From Bacteroidota bacterium (lineage in GTDB: Bacteria > Bacteroidota > Bacteroidia > Cytophagales > Cyclobacteriaceae): a DNA stretch of 6,692 nucleotides. The notes beneath the pieces were generated by a model. It did not search any database and was not told the origin of the DNA. It worked only from the letters and a program-made list of their open reading frames with translations. Both the position numbers and the translations under genes were made by a program. The stretch is from assembly GCA_023417785.1 (NCBI GenBank), contig JAEZEH010000166.1, forward strand, positions 1 through 6,692, in the 5' to 3' direction. The first letter of the stretch is position 1. Each line of letters opens with the position of its first letter. Below, one piece after another: positions 5,453 through 6,692 of this stretch.

Positions 5453-6366
5453 ATGCAGCACAAAACTCCCAAAGAAAACTAGCACTGGTTGTCCTCGCAG
5501 CAGGCATGGGCAGCCGATACGGCGGTATCAAACAGATCGATGGATTCGGCCCCAATGGTGAAACGATCATGGATTACTCCCTCTTCGACGCCGTCCGCGC
5601 CGGATTCTCCAAAGTTGTTTTTATCGTTCGGGAAGAAATCAAGGAAATTGTCAGGGAGAAATTCGGGCCGCGACTCGAAGGCAAGGTCGAGGTGGAATAC
5701 GTAATCCAGTCACTCGATAAGATAGTACCCGCCGAATACCAGAATCCGGAAAGGACTAAACCGTGGGGAACGATGCACGCCGTGCTTTGTGCCAAAAATG
5801 CGATCAATGAACCGTATGCCGTTATCAATGCCGACGACTTCTATGGCAGAAATGCGTTTAAATCAATCGCCGACTTTTTCGGCGGTGATCCAAAAGGCGC
5901 TCATGCCATGGTCGGCTTCACCCTGAACAATGTCCTATCTGATCACGGCAGCGTTTCACGCGGTGTGGGCGAGCTAGATGGTGAGGGTTATCTCAAATCG
6001 GTAGTTGAAAGAACCACCATCGTAAAAGAAGGCGGCAAAATTATTTCGAAGGAAAAAGACGGCGACTTACAGCTGTCACCCAACGCACCTACTTCAATGA
6101 ATTTTTGGGGATTTCAACCCGACATATTTGAAATGGCGGAAGCGATGTTCATGGATTTCCTGAAGGAAAATCACCAGAACATCAAATCGGAGTTTTTTAT
6201 TCCGCTTTTCGTCAATCGAATGATCCAGGAGAATAAAGGCAAAGTCAAAGTTCTCGGCGGTGGCGACGTCTGGTTTGGTGTAACATACAAAGAAGATAAG
6301 GACGAGGTGAGCCGGCGCATCAAAGAATTGATCGATCGCGGCGACTACCCGCAACAACTTTGGTGA
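5449..6366 (+). CDS. Sugar-phosphate nucleotidyltransferase family protein (305 aa)
   Basis: This is a cytoplasmic enzyme of the NTP_transferase (GT-A-like Rossmann) fold, expected to join a sugar 1-phosphate and an NTP into an NDP-sugar plus pyrophosphate. The nucleotide-binding loop is LAAGMGSRYGGIKQ (16-29), a variant of the canonical G-x-G-T-R-L-x-P-x-T. Other features are GPNGETIMDYSLFDAVRAGF (34-53), KPWGTMHAVLCAK (104-116) for base and substrate binding, INADDFYG (126-133) with the metal-binding acidic pair at 129-130, and SMNFWGFQPDIF (216-227). The length is about 80 residues above MurU (MurNAc-1-P uridylyltransferase), so it belongs to a longer subfamily whose sugar and nucleotide I cannot name. 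The start is the ATG at 5449, since relatives begin shortly before the LVVLAAG strand; a TTG at 5443 is less likely. It is divergent from the sugar permease and ends five bases before a terminator hairpin, so it is probably monocistronic. Confidence 0.88.
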   Translation: MNAAQNSQRKLALVVLAAGMGSRYGGIKQIDGFGPNGETIMDYSLFDAVRAGFSKVVFIVREEIKEIVREKFGPRLEGKVEVEYVIQSLDKIVPAEYQNPERTKPWGTMHAVLCAKNAINEPYAVINADDFYGRNAFKSIADFFGGDPKGAHAMVGFTLNNVLSDHGSVSRGVGELDGEGYLKSVVERTTIVKEGGKIISKEKDGDLQLSPNAPTSMNFWGFQPDIFEMAEAMFMDFLKENHQNIKSEFFIPLFVNRMIQENKGKVKVLGGGDVWFGVTYKEDKDEVSRRIKELIDRGDYPQQLW

Positions 6367-6370
6367 CAAT

Positions 6371-6396
6371 AAAGGCGAGCCCTTCGCCTTTTATTT
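6371..6396 (+). terminator. Intrinsic terminator after the nucleotidyltransferase gene
   Basis: AAAGGCGA (6371-6378) and TCGCCTTT (6384-6391) form a perfect 8-bp stem with a 5-base loop, followed by TATTT. It starts five bases after the TGA at 6364-6366. Position, GC-rich stem core and T-rich tail fit a Rho-independent terminator, though the T-tract is interrupted by one A. Confidence 0.75.
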
Positions 6397-6452
6397 CCGC
6401 CTGCTGCGCGGACCATAAATTCACGTAACTTAAACGATAAACCGATCTCATT

Positions 6453-6692
6453 ATGAAAGCTTTGATTCTGATTCCACTTATGCTGGCTTTTTCGGCCTTT
6501 GCTCCTCTTTCAAACCAGTCGGATAACCGACTCGCCGGAGCGTGGGAATGGCGTGAAGGCAACGTGATCCGCACGGCAATCTTTACCCCAGGCCATTACG
6601 CGGTAACCGCATATGATCTCGCCGGTAAAAAGTTTATCGATACGCGGGGTGGCTCCTGGCAGATCAATGGCAAAAACCTGGTGCTGAAGGAG
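6453..6692 (+). CDS. Small secreted hypothetical protein, N-terminal 80 residues (runs off the right edge)
   Basis: The ATG at 6453 opens a frame that continues to the window end. Residues 1-22 form a signal peptide (MKALILIPLMLAFSAF core). There is no lipobox cysteine, so the product is probably periplasmic or secreted. The mature part reads LAGAWEWREGN (27-37), then IFTPGHYAVTAYD (43-55), KFIDTRGGSWQINGKNLVL (60-78). The early L-x-G-x-W followed by short beta strands and a second G-x-W resembles lipocalin-like small proteins common in Bacteroidetes; this is a fold-level guess. It lies 86 bases after the nucleotidyltransferase, behind its terminator, so it is probably a separate transcript. 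No clear TAnnTTTG promoter is seen; TAACTTAA near 6426 is a poor match. Confidence 0.75.
   Translation, partial: MKALILIPLMLAFSAFAPLSNQSDNRLAGAWEWREGNVIRTAIFTPGHYAVTAYDLAGKKFIDTRGGSWQINGKNLVLKE

Noticed and set aside
5313..5570. Minus-strand ORF of 85 codons spanning the divergent promoter region
   Set aside because: It runs through the inverted repeats and antisense to the conserved start of the nucleotidyltransferase, with no recognisable features.
6397..6411. CCGC...GCGG short inverted repeat after the terminator
   Set aside because: The stem is only four base pairs with no T-tract or position that would give it a role.

Overview
The window looks like chromosomal DNA from a member of the Bacteroidetes, probably a Cytophagales-type environmental bacterium. 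Several things suggest this: signal peptides ending in Ser-Gln, a porT-like outer-membrane barrel, a lipoprotein with an acidic stretch right after its cysteine, IPT/TIG plus Kelch architecture, a FucP/GluP-type sugar permease, mostly absent Shine-Dalgarno sequences, and promoter elements resembling TAnnTTTG. I infer the phylum from these traits; the genus cannot be read from the window. I see no mobile element, CRISPR array, tRNA or rRNA.

Left part (1-4004): a partial gene for a secreted protein runs leftward off the edge from 409. After a 234-base gap, a two-gene rightward unit begins. Its first gene (644-1810) encodes a probable outer-membrane beta-barrel protein. Its N-terminal periplasmic domain resembles the divergent partial gene, so the two may be paralogues. 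The second gene (1791-4004) overlaps the first by 20 bases and encodes a large lipoprotein with one FN3-like domain, four IPT/TIG domains and a Kelch-like propeller, probably displayed at the cell surface. The two products may form an envelope complex of unknown function. This is the least understood part of the window.

Right part (4001-6692): the leftward FucP/GluP-type sugar/H+ symporter gene (4001-5281) meets the lipoprotein gene tail to tail, the two stop codons sharing the tetranucleotide TTAG. Divergent from it is a sugar-phosphate nucleotidyltransferase-like gene (5449-6366) that ends in a clear intrinsic terminator. The 167-base region between them carries a good Bacteroidetes-type promoter, an 8-bp inverted repeat, a perfect 12-bp palindrome of LacI-operator style, and two tiny ORFs chained by ATGA overlaps into the nucleotidyltransferase start. 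The permease plus nucleotidyltransferase suggests uptake and activation of a sugar, but the kinase such a route needs is not in the window. A partial gene for a small secreted protein (from 6453) runs off the right edge.

Most of the window is ordinary chromosomal content. The items most worth a second look are the barrel/Kelch-lipoprotein pair and the structured leader before the nucleotidyltransferase.
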